A DNA stretch of 58,115 nt from contig CAZAPG010000051.1 in NCBI GenBank assembly GCA_964486935.1, forward strand, positions 1 through 58,115. The letters run 5' to 3'. Positions 1 through 11,500 of this stretch are shown in pieces (positions within the stretch are counted from its first letter, which is position 1; every line of letters begins with the position of its first letter). The translations under genes were made by a program, and so were the position numbers. Under the pieces are notes generated by a model. That model did not search any database and was not told the origin of the DNA. It was given only the letters and a program-made list of their open reading frames with translations. The stretch is from CAZAPG01 sp964486935. Its GTDB lineage: Bacteria > Chloroflexota > Anaerolineae > 4572-78 > J111.

Positions 1-52
1 CGAGAAACCCCGCCCCGCCGATGAGCACCAGTTTTGTATCCGTGATATCCAT
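1..52 (-). CDS. NAD-dependent epimerase/dehydratase-like protein (N-terminal fragment)
   Basis: Only the first 17 codons are in the window; the gene runs off the left edge. The reading begins MDITDTKLVLIGGAGFL. The GGAGF turn after a hydrophobic strand is the nucleotide-binding start of an extended short-chain dehydrogenase (Rossmann fold, GGAGFIG type), as in sugar-nucleotide epimerases and dehydratases. The ATG at 52 is preferred over the ATG at 59 because only this frame gives the Rossmann motif. A role in sugar-nucleotide metabolism would fit the polysaccharide exporter nearby, but that is inference from 17 residues. Confidence 0.55.
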   Translation of the reverse strand, partial: MDITDTKLVLIGGAGFL

Positions 53-95
53 CAACCATTTACCAATATAAAAAGTGGAATGTAGCCGTTACGAC

Positions 96-120
96 AAGAC
101 CGGTATACTATACCGGTCTT
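96..120. promoter_or_regulatory. Perfect inverted repeat upstream of the epimerase-like gene
   Basis: Ten-base arms AAGACCGGTA and TACCGGTCTT are separated by five bases (TACTA). The repeat lies 44-68 bases upstream of the epimerase-like start codon on the minus strand. It is not followed by a T-run on either side, so an operator is more likely than a terminator. No regulator is known for it. Confidence 0.35.
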
Positions 121-180
121 AATAACTTGTCAAAATCATATTCACCCTAAAAAAGTGATTTTTACATAGCGAAAATAAAA

Positions 181-223
181 AATTCCATCTCCCTTTACAA
201 GTTTATAAAAGGGAGATGGAATT
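181..223. terminator. Bidirectional intrinsic terminator
   Basis: A perfect 16-bp stem (181-196 with 208-223) encloses an 11-base loop. It has a T-run on the plus side and an A-rich run at 171-180 that becomes a T-rich tail on the minus strand. It lies just after the stop of the TP-linker secreted protein and should end that transcript. Confidence 0.85.
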
Positions 224-255
224 TTTTTTAGAATTTATGAAACTTTAGGTTATTG

Positions 256-2140
256 TTATGGCCCGGGAACCAGGTTCCAACCTGTAAACCAGTCAACATT
301 ACTTCCAAGGTTAGGGTTGGTTTCTCCGCCAAAGCCAACCATCGGCTGGTCAGATACAATATATATTGCTCCTGTCCAGCCTCCTCCGGGGCCTCCCAGT
401 AAATCGTCTGAGGTATCGGTTCCACGCCAATTCAGGTTGTCAAATGCGCCAGCCGGTACACTAACGGGATCAGACATTAGTGTCTGACTATTGTCTGACT
501 TAACCGCAAAATATCGGTACGTTGCCGTCGTTGGACCCACATTCATGATTGTGTAAAACCCGGTCCAGTTAGTTCTATTATTGTCTCGAATAAAGGGCAT
601 GAAAACGGTTGTTTTGCCGGCAACAGAGGGGTCTACAAACGAGTAGGCCATTGCCGGAGCGCCGCCCTGTAACAAGTTCTGAACAATGGAACCGGCCAAC
701 GGGCGATTAGATACTATTTCTAATGTGCCGTAGAATCCGGCCGGCAGATTTGCGCCTACCGCGCCACCCTGTCGCAAATTTTGTGCAAACCGCCCACCGG
801 CCGGAACGGTCGCTGTACCCACGTACTTTTGGTTAGGGAGTGTGGGGTGAGTTGGAGGAGCCGTATAGGTATAGGTAATGTTAGCAGCGTTAGCTGTATC
901 AGGGTTGGACACTGTCCAAACAGAAGACCAGTCGCTAGGAAAAGCTAATCGACGAGTGATATAGGGGGCTACAATGCGTGTGCCCAGTTGTTCTTCTGGG
1001 GTAGCGTTGTAGATCTGATAAGAGTTACCGTACCAGACTTCTACTAAAGTTACAACTTGTCCTCCCGCGCCTGCCTCAACTCTGGCAGGTCCCGACCAGT
1101 AAGTTAAGCCCGGCAGATTTGGCACGCCCGTTGCCCATTGATACCAGCTTTCCCCTATCTGAAGTGTCTTTGAGTCGGTATGTATGTCGTTGCCGTTTTC
1201 ATCTTGATAGATGATATTCACTGTTACAGGGCCGGTACCGGCATTTTGTACAACCGTTCTACTATCGAGAACCAATCCACCTGCTGCCGGAACATTTTTA
1301 TACCCTTGCGAAATGTACCATTTATTAGATGATGCTATTGAAGAATAGCCAGCATAAGAGCCTGTACCAAAAGATGTGACTGCGGCCGCTACTGTAACAT
1401 CAGCCTGGGCCACTATAGAACCTTGCAGGCTTGAAACCCCACTTAAGTGAGAGTCGGACCCTTGATTGATAATCACATGCTGACCAGACGCGAGGTTATA
1501 ATCAGCGTGCGTGCCTACCGTCCCGCCGCCTGTCCCAACGCTTTTATAATAATCAACACCTACTGTTCCGGCTTGAGATAGATCAGCATTTTGCAGAGCT
1601 ACAAAAGTTGTAAGAGATTGAGAGGGTATTGATTGGGACCCAACGCTATTACCGATGGCTGTGTCTGTTGTTAACGTTGGAGTCAACTCAACAGTTGGAG
1701 TCAGTTCAACGGTTGGGGTTAATTCAACAGTTGGTTCAACAGTTGGTTGGGTGGTTGGCTCACTGGNNNNNNNNNNNNNNNNNNNNNNNNNNNNNNNNNN
1801 NNNNNNNNNNNNNNNNNNNNNNNNNNNNNNNNNNNNNNNNNNNNNNNNNNNNNNNNNNNNNNNNNNTCGGTTGAGTAGTTGGTTCGGTGGTGGGTTGGGT
1901 GGTTGGCTCGCTGGTCGGTTGAGTAGTTGGTTCGGTGGTGGGTTGGGTGGTTGGCTCGCTGGTCGGTTGGCTGGTCGGTTCCGCAGTTTCATCAGCAGCA
2001 ACCTGTTCAGTTGGTTCGACAGTTGCGGAAGGGGTAGGCTCTTCTGTAGAAGTAGGATCCTGAGCCAAAACAATATTGCTTGTTCCCAAAAGCATCGTTA
2101 GCAAAAATAAAATAAAAACAAATCTGAAGTTTATTTTCAC
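256..2140 (-). CDS. Secreted protein with Thr-Pro-rich linker, interrupted by an assembly gap
   Basis: Translation starts at a GTG at 2140 behind a GGAGG ribosome site. It begins MKINFRFVFILFLLTMLLGT with signal cleavage near VLAQ, then enters a (T/S)EPTTQPT repeat linker. The repeat runs into 100 N (1767-1866) and emerges in another frame as SEPTTQPTVEPTVELTPTVEL, so the two halves are one gene whose real gap length is unknown. The roughly 500-residue C-terminal part is a beta-rich extracellular region with aromatic and Gly-rich strands and no catalytic motif that I recognise. It ends DWFTGWNLVPGP. Long TP linkers are common in exported Chloroflexota surface proteins. Function is unknown; an adhesin or matrix role is a guess. 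The frame change is caused by the placeholder gap and is not evidence of a pseudogene. Confidence 0.75.
1767..1866. other. Assembly gap (100 N)
   Basis: Exactly 100 consecutive N lie inside the Thr-Pro/Ser-Glu-Pro repeat of the flanking secreted protein. The round number suggests a placeholder of unknown true length, and repeats on both sides explain why assembly failed here. Confidence 0.98.
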
Positions 2141-2314
2141 GTTTGACCTCCAAACAAAATAATAACTTTTTTATTGACCCTCTCACATTAACATGATTAG
2201 CATCCAGATACAATAATCCTTTGGGATTATTATTAGTGAATAGAGCAAAATTCCTTTATAATCATCTCTACATCGTTCCTAAATTGCACTTTACACCTAA
2301 AAGGATTAGCCCAT

Positions 2315-3439
2315 ATGTATTCCAAAGAAAGTAAGAAAAATAAAATAACAAATAGGTCGCGGGTTAGCTTACTGGCACGTTATGCTCCTATAATTATCGG
2401 CCTGGCTATTATTATCACAGTTATATTTTTTTTCTTGGATCGGAATAACCAGGACGAGTCTTCTTCCAGCAGTAGTATTTCTCCGCGGCCAACCTCTACT
2501 CCACAAGTTACCTCAATCATTTCATCTGTCACCTCTTCTGCAACGCTTTCACCCACACTCAGCAATTCTGGAACGCTGGTCGTTCCCAGCAAGTATGTAC
2601 CTGCCTATGAAAAAGGTGAAGAGGCCTATTACCAGGGAGATTATGAGTCGGCTATTGTTGCATTTTCAGAAGCAATTGGCTTTAACTCAAATAACTCCAC
2701 AATTTACACTATGAGAGGAAATGCTTATTTTAATACCGGTAACATCGAGCAGGCGATAGATGATTATAATAGAGCCTTGGAAATTAGCCCAACTTTTTAC
2801 CAGGCGCTATACAATCGCGGACGAGCGCACTTTGCTATAAAAAACTATGATCAGGCCTTGACAGATTTACAAGAATCAGCGGATTTAGCACCCGACGAAT
2901 TTGGTTATCGCGCCAATGGTAATATCGGGCTTATCTATCAGCAAATGGGTGAATACAACAAAGCTCTCGAAGCCTTTACAGAGGCAATTTCTTATAATAC
3001 GGACGAGACAGCCGATATATACTACTTCCGTGGCGAAACCTACAGCGCTATGGGCAATTATGAGGCTGCCATTGCCGATTATCAGGCCGCCATTGAGCGT
3101 TTTTCTAACTACAACCAGGCTTATCAAGGTTTGGGTTATGCTTATTTCAAAACCGACCGGCTCAATGAAGCGGTTGAAGCGCTAAATCAGGCTCTACAAA
3201 TTTCTCCCAATAATCCTGTATCTCATCTCTATTTTACCCTGGTGTATTTGGCGCTGGAGGAATCTGACCAGGCTCAGGCGCAAGCAATCCAGGCTGCGAG
3301 GTCTATCGACCAATTGCCTCAAGAGGAGCAGAGCCGTATTCTTGTCAGTGTGCTGGCCGATTTAGAAACATTCAGGGAAAATCACCCCAATCGAGCCGAA
3401 GAAGTAGACACAATTATCACTCTATTGCCAGCGCCATAG
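2315..3439 (+). CDS. Membrane-anchored TPR protein
   Basis: This is a 374-residue protein. A basic N-terminus is followed by one transmembrane helix (about residues 22-42, APIIIGLAIIITVIFFFLD), then a Ser/Thr/Pro-rich spacer to about residue 90. The rest is a superhelix of about six or seven tetratricopeptide repeats with typical sequences such as YYQGDYESAIVAFSEAI and YFNTGNIEQAIDDYNRAL. With one N-terminal anchor the TPR domain probably faces outside. TPR domains are protein-protein scaffolds; the partner is unknown. It is divergent from the TP-linker protein (174 bp between them) and convergent with the exporter ATPase, whose stop is 12 bases away. Confidence 0.85.
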   Translation: MYSKESKKNKITNRSRVSLLARYAPIIIGLAIIITVIFFFLDRNNQDESSSSSSISPRPTSTPQVTSIISSVTSSATLSPTLSNSGTLVVPSKYVPAYEKGEEAYYQGDYESAIVAFSEAIGFNSNNSTIYTMRGNAYFNTGNIEQAIDDYNRALEISPTFYQALYNRGRAHFAIKNYDQALTDLQESADLAPDEFGYRANGNIGLIYQQMGEYNKALEAFTEAISYNTDETADIYYFRGETYSAMGNYEAAIADYQAAIERFSNYNQAYQGLGYAYFKTDRLNEAVEALNQALQISPNNPVSHLYFTLVYLALEESDQAQAQAIQAARSIDQLPQEEQSRILVSVLADLETFRENHPNRAEEVDTIITLLPAP

Positions 3440-3451
3440 ACCAAATAGTGC

Positions 3452-4258
3452 TCACAACTTCATCTCATCCAGTTCGATTACCGGTTCATTGCGCGTCCCA
3501 TCCTCCGATTTTCCAGGCCATTGATATTGCTCTCTCATCTGCCCTAAAACATCCGACACTTCGGCGTCGGCCCGAATGCTGCCATTTTCTAACCAGATGG
3601 CCCGGTCACACAGGTCTTGAACCGCCTGAAAATCGTGCGAGACAAAAAGAATGGTCACGCCCTCGGCCTGCATTTGATGAATCCGCTCCAAACATTTAAG
3701 CTGAAAGCTGTAATCACCAACGGCCAGCACTTCGTCTACCAGGATAATCTCCGGCTCAACGTGGACCGCCACCGAAAAGCCCAAACGCATCTGCATCCCG
3801 GAAGAGTAGTTGCGAATTGGCACATCAATATACTCGCCAACGCCGGCAAATTCTATGATGCTATCCAGTTTCTGCTGCATGGCCCGGCGGTCCAACCCTA
3901 AAATAGAGCCATTCAAAAAGATATTTTCCCGCCCCGATAAATCGGGATGAAAACCCGCCCCCAACTCAAGCAGGGCCGACAGGCGACCATCGACGGTAAT
4001 GACCCCAGCGGTTGGATAAATAATCCGGCTAATCAGTTTCAAAATAGTGCTTTTGCCAGAACCATTGGCCCCCACAATGGCTACCGTTTCGCCCTGGTGG
4101 ATAGTAAAGCTGACCTCCTTTAAGGCCCAAAAATGGCGCCGGCCCCGCATATCTTTTTTAGTGTAAAAAACAAAAATATCCTGCAAAGAGCGCACCGGCA
4201 ACTTTGACAGTTTGAATTCCTTGGAAACATCTTTAAAGGTTATCACCGGACGTTTCAT
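3452..4258 (-). CDS. Polysaccharide/teichoic-acid-type ABC exporter, ATP-binding subunit (Wzt/TagH-like)
   Basis: The protein has 268 residues and a single nucleotide-binding domain. Walker A is GANGSGKST (residues 63-71), the signature is YSSGMQMRLGFSVAV, and Walker B is IILVDEVLAVGD followed by an FVSHD switch histidine. The insertion and signature match the Wzt/TagH/RfbE family, which energises export of lipid-linked O-antigen, capsule or teichoic acid chains. It lacks the C-terminal carbohydrate-binding domain of long Wzt proteins. It starts 3 bases after the permease stop, so the two are translated from one mRNA. The glycosyltransferases at 21-24 kb could supply the substrate. Confidence 0.92.
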   Translation of the reverse strand: MKRPVITFKDVSKEFKLSKLPVRSLQDIFVFYTKKDMRGRRHFWALKEVSFTIHQGETVAIVGANGSGKSTILKLISRIIYPTAGVITVDGRLSALLELGAGFHPDLSGRENIFLNGSILGLDRRAMQQKLDSIIEFAGVGEYIDVPIRNYSSGMQMRLGFSVAVHVEPEIILVDEVLAVGDYSFQLKCLERIHQMQAEGVTILFVSHDFQAVQDLCDRAIWLENGSIRADAEVSDVLGQMREQYQWPGKSEDGTRNEPVIELDEMKL

Positions 4259-4261
4259 TTT

Positions 4262-5176
4262 TTACAGTTCTTCCCCAAAAGTTCGGTTATGACGGTAAAA
4301 AACTAAAGCCCCAATGACCAAAATAGCCAGCGAGGTTATCAATGTTCTCATAAAAAAATATGGCTCCGGGGCCGACCCCCCATTGCCGGCCCCATACAAA
4401 ATGGTACGATAATTAGCGATAATTGAAGCCATCGGGTTGAGAATATTGACCCAGCGGAAAACATCAAAATGGATGCCCCACACCACATAATCGCGGGGCA
4501 AAATATGCCCGGAATAAAAAATAGGCGTAACAAAAAACCAGGCCAGCATTAAAACTTCCATAATAATCTGCGTATCCCGATAAAACACGTTGGCGGTGGC
4601 CATAATCAGGCTGAAGCCGATGGTAAAGATAAGTTGCACAACAATGACTACCGGCAGCAATAAGGCCCATTGGGTCAGCGGAATCTGAAAGGCAAACATC
4701 AGCGCAAACAAAACAGTCATCGCAATGAGAAAATTAATCAGGTTGGCCAGCACTACCGATATCGGCAAAATTTCCCGCGGAAAATAGACCTTCGTTACCA
4801 GCGGCGCGTTATCCACAATACTGCGGATTGAGCCAATCACCGAGGCCGAAAAAAAGTTCCACGGCAAAATACCGCACAGCACAAATACCGGAAATTTCTC
4901 AACGCTTGAGTAGGGCGTCATCACCGTAAAAACAATGGTAAACACCACCATCATCAACAGCGGGTTGAATAAAGACCACAGCACCCCCAAAACCGAGTTA
5001 CGATACCTGACTTTCAGGTCTCTAATAACCATGTTGCGAATCAGTTCCCGGTATTGCCACAGGTCAAGCAAGTGACTCCAAACCCTCTGCAAGTTATAAA
5101 CCAGCCAGGCCGATAATGATAATCTCTCATTGGCCGAAATAATCAGGCCGGCCTCGGTTTTTCTAATCGTTACCAT
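4262..5176 (-). CDS. Polysaccharide ABC exporter permease (Wzm/TagG-like, ABC-2 family)
   Basis: This 304-residue ABC-2 type membrane protein has about six hydrophobic segments. The pre-TM amphipathic motif (IRDLKVRYRNSVLGVLWSLF, about residues 52-71) and the segment FPREILPISVVLANLINFLI are family hallmarks. It forms the channel through which the neighbouring ATPase drives undecaprenyl-linked polysaccharide across the inner membrane. It is first in the two-gene operon. A start further in is possible because the first ~30 residues are not conserved. Confidence 0.9.
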   Translation of the reverse strand: MVTIRKTEAGLIISANERLSLSAWLVYNLQRVWSHLLDLWQYRELIRNMVIRDLKVRYRNSVLGVLWSLFNPLLMMVVFTIVFTVMTPYSSVEKFPVFVLCGILPWNFFSASVIGSIRSIVDNAPLVTKVYFPREILPISVVLANLINFLIAMTVLFALMFAFQIPLTQWALLLPVVIVVQLIFTIGFSLIMATANVFYRDTQIIMEVLMLAWFFVTPIFYSGHILPRDYVVWGIHFDVFRWVNILNPMASIIANYRTILYGAGNGGSAPEPYFFMRTLITSLAILVIGALVFYRHNRTFGEEL

Positions 5177-5572
5177 TAATCAAACCACCCGTATTGTAAC
5201 CTTCCAATAAAAATCAGCGCCGCTGCCCCAGCAAAGGCGCTGATGCCGTTTAAACAGAGCCACATTTTAGCACAATTCTGTTTAGTCAAAAAGTTACGCG
5301 CCGTTTCTCCACCGTGGGACAAGCGCCGGTTTGGCGCTATTGAAAGCCGGTTCAAAATATGTTATTATGCCATATACTTTGACTATCTAGGCATAATTAT
5401 CAACGTCCCTAACTTTAGATAGGTGACGCCTGACTCGCCAAATGTTACACTAACAACATAACCGCCGCAACACTTCGATAATTCGGAGCAGCCACTCCCG
5501 ACTCTCAGGAGTCAATCTAAACTAAACTGAACCCAATCAATCGCAAAACCACTCACAACCGGTGAGAAGCAT
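5177..5572. other. 396-bp divergent intergenic region
   Basis: This region separates the exporter operon (minus) from the giant membrane protein operon (plus), so it should hold promoters for both. A possible plus-strand promoter is TTCAAA at 5351-5356, a 16-base spacer and TATACT at 5373-5378. No RNA gene, repeat or further ORF is visible. Confidence 0.5.
5351..5378 (+). promoter_or_regulatory. Candidate sigma-70 promoter for the giant membrane protein operon
   Basis: TTCAAA (-35, four of six consensus positions) and TATACT (-10, five of six) are spaced by 16 bases, about 190 bases before the start codon at 5573. This is pattern matching only. Confidence 0.3.
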
Positions 5573-8500
5573 ATGCGCTGTCCAAACTGTAACCAATCGG
5601 GGTATCAATTTCCCCAACCTTGCCCCCACTGCCAATTTAACGACCCCTCACGCCTGACCGATGAATTAGGCCACATCAACTGGCTGCTCGCCCAGATTGA
5701 GCAATGGGACATGCTCAACCAGCGCGCCCGCCGCCGCCTTCAGGCCCAATATGTCGCCCAAAAAAAACGGCTCGAAGTGGCGTTGGGCCTGCGCCCGCCG
5801 CCCTTCTCGCCGGCGGAAGCTGCTAAAGCCTGGCCGCAACTCATCCGGCATGAAGCATTGCTGGCCCATCTGGCAAAGTGGCTGGAAGCGGGTTGCTTGA
5901 ATCCCACCGGCAGCCAACTGCTGGTAGAGCAGACTCAGCAGCAAATCGACACCCTGCTGGAGCGACTGGAAGGACACCCCCGCCTCAACGCGTCGCCCAC
6001 CCCAGCCAACCAACTGGCGCAGGTCAACTTTTTGCTTGAGGCGGCGGCGCAATTAAGCCAACACAACGGCTTCGCCTCGCCGCAAGCCGAAGCCCAAACA
6101 CGAGAGGCGCTCCTGGCCGAACAGGAAGCGCTGGAGATTGAACTCGGCCTGCGCCCGCAGCCCGCTCCCAAACCAATCGAACCGGAAGCGCCGGCTGCCC
6201 CCTCCCCCACCAAAGCCCTGGAGAAAGAGGAATCTCCGGCACCCGTAAATCCGCCTCAACCGGATTTACCCGCAGCGCCGGCCCCACAACTCAAACCCGC
6301 CGCGCCGCGCGCGCCATTCAGAGAGCGGCTGTGGCAAACGCTGCTTTCGGAGCGCACTTTACAGGCTATGCTCTTTTTGGGTATTTTTTTGCTTTTCTCC
6401 GCAGCGCTCTCATTTGTGGCCTGGGGTTGGAAAGATTTTTCAGCGCCGGTGCGGGTCGCCATTCCCGGCGGTTTTACCGCTATATTTTTTGCAATGGGCT
6501 GGTATGTGCGTTCCAAAACGCCTATGTACCGCTCCGGCATTGCCTTGAGCGCCATTGCCGCCCTGCTCATTCCTATTGATTTTTACACCATCTACGTTAA
6601 TTTCAACATTCCGGCCTATTTCTGGCCCTATTTCTGGCTGATTACCTCGCTGGCCTGCCTGGCCGCTTACCTGGCGGCTACCCTGCTGATTCGCAGCCGG
6701 TTTTTTGGCTATCTGGTGGGCGTGGCTGCCGGCAGCGCGGTTTTGGCCGCCATAGAAATAGGGCATCAAACTGCCGGCCTGTCGCTCGATTGGCGCAGCG
6801 CGGGGTTATCGGCGCTGGCGCTGGGGTTGATTATGCTGGCAACCGTGCTGGCCCCGCCCGGCAAGTCACCCCCCAAACCGCCCCCCTTCGCCATTCTGGC
6901 CGACCCATTTCGCTACCTGGCGCTGCTGTCCATTACTGTGATTATGTTGCTCACCTTTGGCTGGCGCTTCACCCAAAGAAACAACTACGATACCCTGCAC
7001 TACGCTTTAACAGTCAACTGGTGGATTGGCAGTTTTGTTTTTGGCTGGGCAGCAATTCAACACCGCAGCCGCAGCCTGGGCCAATTGGCGGCCCTATCGC
7101 TGCCTGTTGCCGTTTATCTGACCCAGGCCGCCGTGTTTGACCGGCTAGGCGTAGCCCCGGCCTGGCACGGTTTAGGCTGGGCATTGCTGGTCCCGCTTTA
7201 TTTTATAGTGGGGCGCAAGCTGTCAGTCTACAAACACGAGCCGGTCATCCGCGCCCACGGCTTTACCGCTATCAGGTGGGGTATCGCGCTGCTGCTGGTG
7301 TCTGCTTTTTGGTCGCTGACCGATTTAACCAACGGCGCGGCGGCAGCCGCCAGCCACGCGGTACTATCCGGCGCGGTGGTGATTGCTGCGCTGTTGTGGC
7401 GGCGTCCGGGTTATTTTTACGGGGTTTCGCTGCTGGCGTTCTCGGCCACTACCTTTGCCGTAACCGAGCTTGATTTAACGCTGGCCCAACTCAGCGTGGC
7501 CTGGGCTTCGCTGGCAATTGCGCATATCATCGCAGCGATTAATTTGGGAACCCGGTTCCCTATTCCAGCGCCCAATTATGCCGCGCCGCTAACCGCAGCC
7601 GGTTACATTATTGCGGGCGCGGCCATTTTGCCCACCCTTTTCCCCTATGATGGCGGCCTGCTGGCTTATGCCCTGGGTAACTGGCTGGCCCTGGCTGCCT
7701 GGGGCGCGCGCCTGGCTCATCTCAAGCAACCCGGATTTGTCGGTCGCGGTCTCTGGCGTAAACCTGTTTTTCACTGGTTGACAGCCGGGCCGCTGCCGGT
7801 TTGGCTGTGGATTGTGTTCACCAACTTTCAGCCTGTCGGGGCCGGACTGGCCCTGGCCCTGGGGATATTGGCCTGGGTGATGTTGTTGCTCAGTTACCGG
7901 CTGGCCAAAGGCGCGCTGGCCTACCGCTGGCCATGGTACATTTCGGGCCTGCTGGTCAGCCTGACCGCGCCGGTTGTGGCCTTTGCCGCCGCCGGCGATG
8001 GCTTTGCGCCTGGCCCCACGCTGGTAATTGTCGGGCTGCTTTATTTTGCGGATGCAATTATCAACCGGCAACCGGTGGAGTTAGCGCCGGCCGGACTCAT
8101 TACCGCCTGGGGCCAGATTCTGCTGCTCGACTGGTTTGACCTGCCGGTTGGGGCCGTTAGTTTGGGTTTTGCCGGACTCATTGGGCTGTATCTGCTGGCA
8201 GGCTTGTGGGCTGAACACAGGCGGCCCGCCCGCTTTTCTCACCAATTTTTAACGCCGCTGTATCTCACCGCCCATGTCTTAACCATTGCCCTGCTTATGC
8301 GCGTCTATTTACCCGCGCTGGATAGCCTGATTTTGGACGTACCCAGGACATCTACAGCCGGGCTGTGGGGAGCCGCGCCTCAACTGTTGCTGGGGGCAGC
8401 GTATAGTCTTTACGCCTGGGGGCGTTACAAAAAACGGTGGGCCTTTGTGGCGGCCTGGCTGGTAGCCGCCGGCTTTGGCTTTGTGGCTATCACCTTCAGC

Positions 8501-11500
8501 ACCGTTACCGGTTCGTTAGCCGCCGAGTGGGCTATTATCGCGGCGGCATTTGTGCTGGCCGAACGCGGATTGCACCGGCTGCGGCGGCGCCCGCTCAGAA
8601 ATCGTCAACAGGCATTTATCCGGTTAACCTGGCGGCTGTATCGAAGCGCGTTACTTTCGGTGGGGTGGATAGGCTCGCTGATTGTGATGGGAGGGGTTCT
8701 GCTGCACAACTTTGTATTGCTGGGCGGCGGGCGCTCTGAACGCGTTTGGGCAGCGGCGGCGTTGTGGTTAATTGTCGGCCTGTATGCGCTGTCGGCCCGG
8801 CTTTTCCGGCAAGCGCGCTTTGCCTGGCCGGCTGCGGCGTTGAGCATCGCGCCGTGGTCGATTTTGGCCGGTTTAGCCTGGTTTACGCCATATAGCCCCA
8901 CAACAGCCATTTTTGTGCTGAGTTGGGCGCTGCTGGCCTGGCTGCTTTTTGGGATACATTGGGGGTTAAAACAGCGCGGTTTGACAGCCTATGCCGTAGC
9001 GCCCCGGGTTGTAGCGCACGCGCTGCTGGGTGCATCGCTGCTGTTGAGTGTGATTGATTTTTGGCCCAACAGTTTTGCTCAGGCCGGCGGGCTGCTGGCG
9101 GTCGGCCTGCTTTATTTTGCCGATGCCGTTTTCAACCGCAAATCGGCAGAGCTGGCGCCGGGCGCGCTGGTGACCGGTTGGGGCTACCTGACCTTGCTCT
9201 CGATATTTAATTTGTGGTTTGACACGCTGGGTTTAGCGCTGGCGGTATTGGTGGCCGGCTATATTCTGGCCGGGCTGTGGGTCGAACGAAAATGGGGTGA
9301 CTTGTCTGCCCACCAATTTTTGCGCCCCCTGTATCTTTCGGCCCACCTGTTGATGCCAGGCGTGCTGTGGCAGGTTTATGTCCGCCCGTTTGACGCGCTG
9401 TTTTTTGGCGTCAACTGGACTGACCCAATGCGCGGGTGGGGGGCGGCCAGCCAACTGGCGCTGGGGATTGCCTACGGATTGTACGCCTGGGGAGTTTATA
9501 AAGAGCGCTGGGCGCATGTGGCGGTTTGGCTGACTGCATTGAGCGGCGGGTTTATAGCCATTATTTTTAGCAGCGGACGCGGCGCGTCGGCGGCAGAGGC
9601 GGCGCTGGGAGCGGCGATGCTGGTGTTGATTGAACGGGGATTGCGCCAAATCTGGCGGCAACGATACGCTGCTTTTCATTCCCGTCAATTGGGCTTTATT
9701 CGGTTAACCTGGAGGCTTTACAGGCGGCCTCTGCTGGTTGCCGGTTGGACAATTTCGGCGGCGGCCTTATGGCTGGCGCTCTTCCGCAATTTGCTGCTGT
9801 TGGGTGGGGGTCGAACCCAGCAAGTGTGGGCCGCGGCGGCGTTGTGGCTGGTGGTGGGGTTATATGCGCTGTCGGCGCGTCTGTTCCGGCAAGCGCGCTT
9901 TCTGTGGCTGGCTGCGCCCCTGGCATTTGTACCGTGGACAATTTTGACGCATTTGGGCTGGTTCTCGCCCTATCGGCCATCGCTGCCAGGCTACGCGCTC
10001 AGTTGGATGCTGCTGGCCTGGGCGCTATTGATTATTGGGGCAACGCTGGATAGAAAGCGACTGGCGGGGTATGCTTTGCCGCTCAAGTTGACGGCTCATT
10101 TGCTGACCCCTCTGGCCTTGCTGTGGGGCGTTGCTGATGTTGAGACCGGTCGCTTTACGTTTGGCCTGGCCGTGGGGTTTTATGGGGCGGCCTCGGTGTT
10201 GAATCATCGCTTTGGGAGTCTGTTTAAGCCGCAATTTGCGACGGTGGGTCGGACCAAGTTCTTTTATCCGGCGCTGGCGTTGATCCCCATTTGGTGTATT
10301 TATTTGATGGCCTGGCTGCTGCCGGCGGCCGGGCGGTCGCACTATGGGCTAATGTTTTTGCTCTTCGGTCCACTGGGGTTGGCCGCCGGACAATGGCTAA
10401 GGCGACAAGCTAAACAGCCGATTATGCCGGGCAGGTATGGGCTGCCGGCGTATATTACGGGCTATGTGGCATTAACAGTTGGCACGCTGCTGGTAGCGCA
10501 TCAGCCACCACTGCTGGCGCTGGCATTACTTTTTAGCGCGCTGCTAATGGTGGTATCGGCCTATATATTCAAGCAGGTCGTGTGGATTTATGTGGCGGCA
10601 ATGTTAGCGCCGCTTTCGCTGACGTTAACCCTGGCTGAGGCCGGGGCGCCGATTAATCGTTACGGTTGGTGGCTAATCGGTTTGGCCTGGTTTTATGTGG
10701 CTATTACCTGGCTGCTGCACCGGGTGAAATTGGTGGAATATGGCAGCGCCACTTTAATTGTGGGGTTACTGCTGGTAGCGGTCAGTTTACCACCCTCGAG
10801 TTTGGACAAACCTGGAGCCTTGTGGGGTTACGGGAGTGCAGCGTTGTTGTACGCGGTTCTGGCTATCTGGCTGCGCCAGCCGCTATTGCTGACACCGGCC
10901 ACTATGCTGGCGATTGTTCCTTACGGCGTAATTCTGCATAGCTCGGCGCTGGCTCCCAGGTTTTACGGATTGGGATTGTATCCCGGCGCGATGGTAGCGT
11001 TGGGGGTTGGCTGGTTGCTGGATTATTGTGGGCAAGCGCAACGAGATTTTCCATGGGGTCAGCAATCACGCTGGTTTTGGGCCATTTACAAACGATTTAT
11101 GAATTGGTGGGCGCTGCCGTTGTATATGGTTGGTTTTAGTTTGGTATTTGCCAGTCCATTTTTTACTCAATTTGTGGCCGGACAAATGGCGCTTAACTTT
11201 TTGTTAATGATGTTGGTTTTTTGCTGGGCAACCTATCGCTTCAAATTGAGGGGGTGGCTGGTGGCAACTGCGGTAGCAGGACATTTTGCAGCCATCTTCT
11301 ATTTGGGATCGCTGGGCTGGTGGCAACAAGCAGATTTTACACAAGCGTGGGTGCGGTTTTTACCAGTTACTGTGGTTATGAGTATAGTTACCTTGTTTAT
11401 TGAACATTATAGAAACGAATGTTCGCCTTTATATAATGAGAATAGAACAGGAAGCTGGGCATATCCACTTTACATAATTCTATCACTAGACATAATGATG

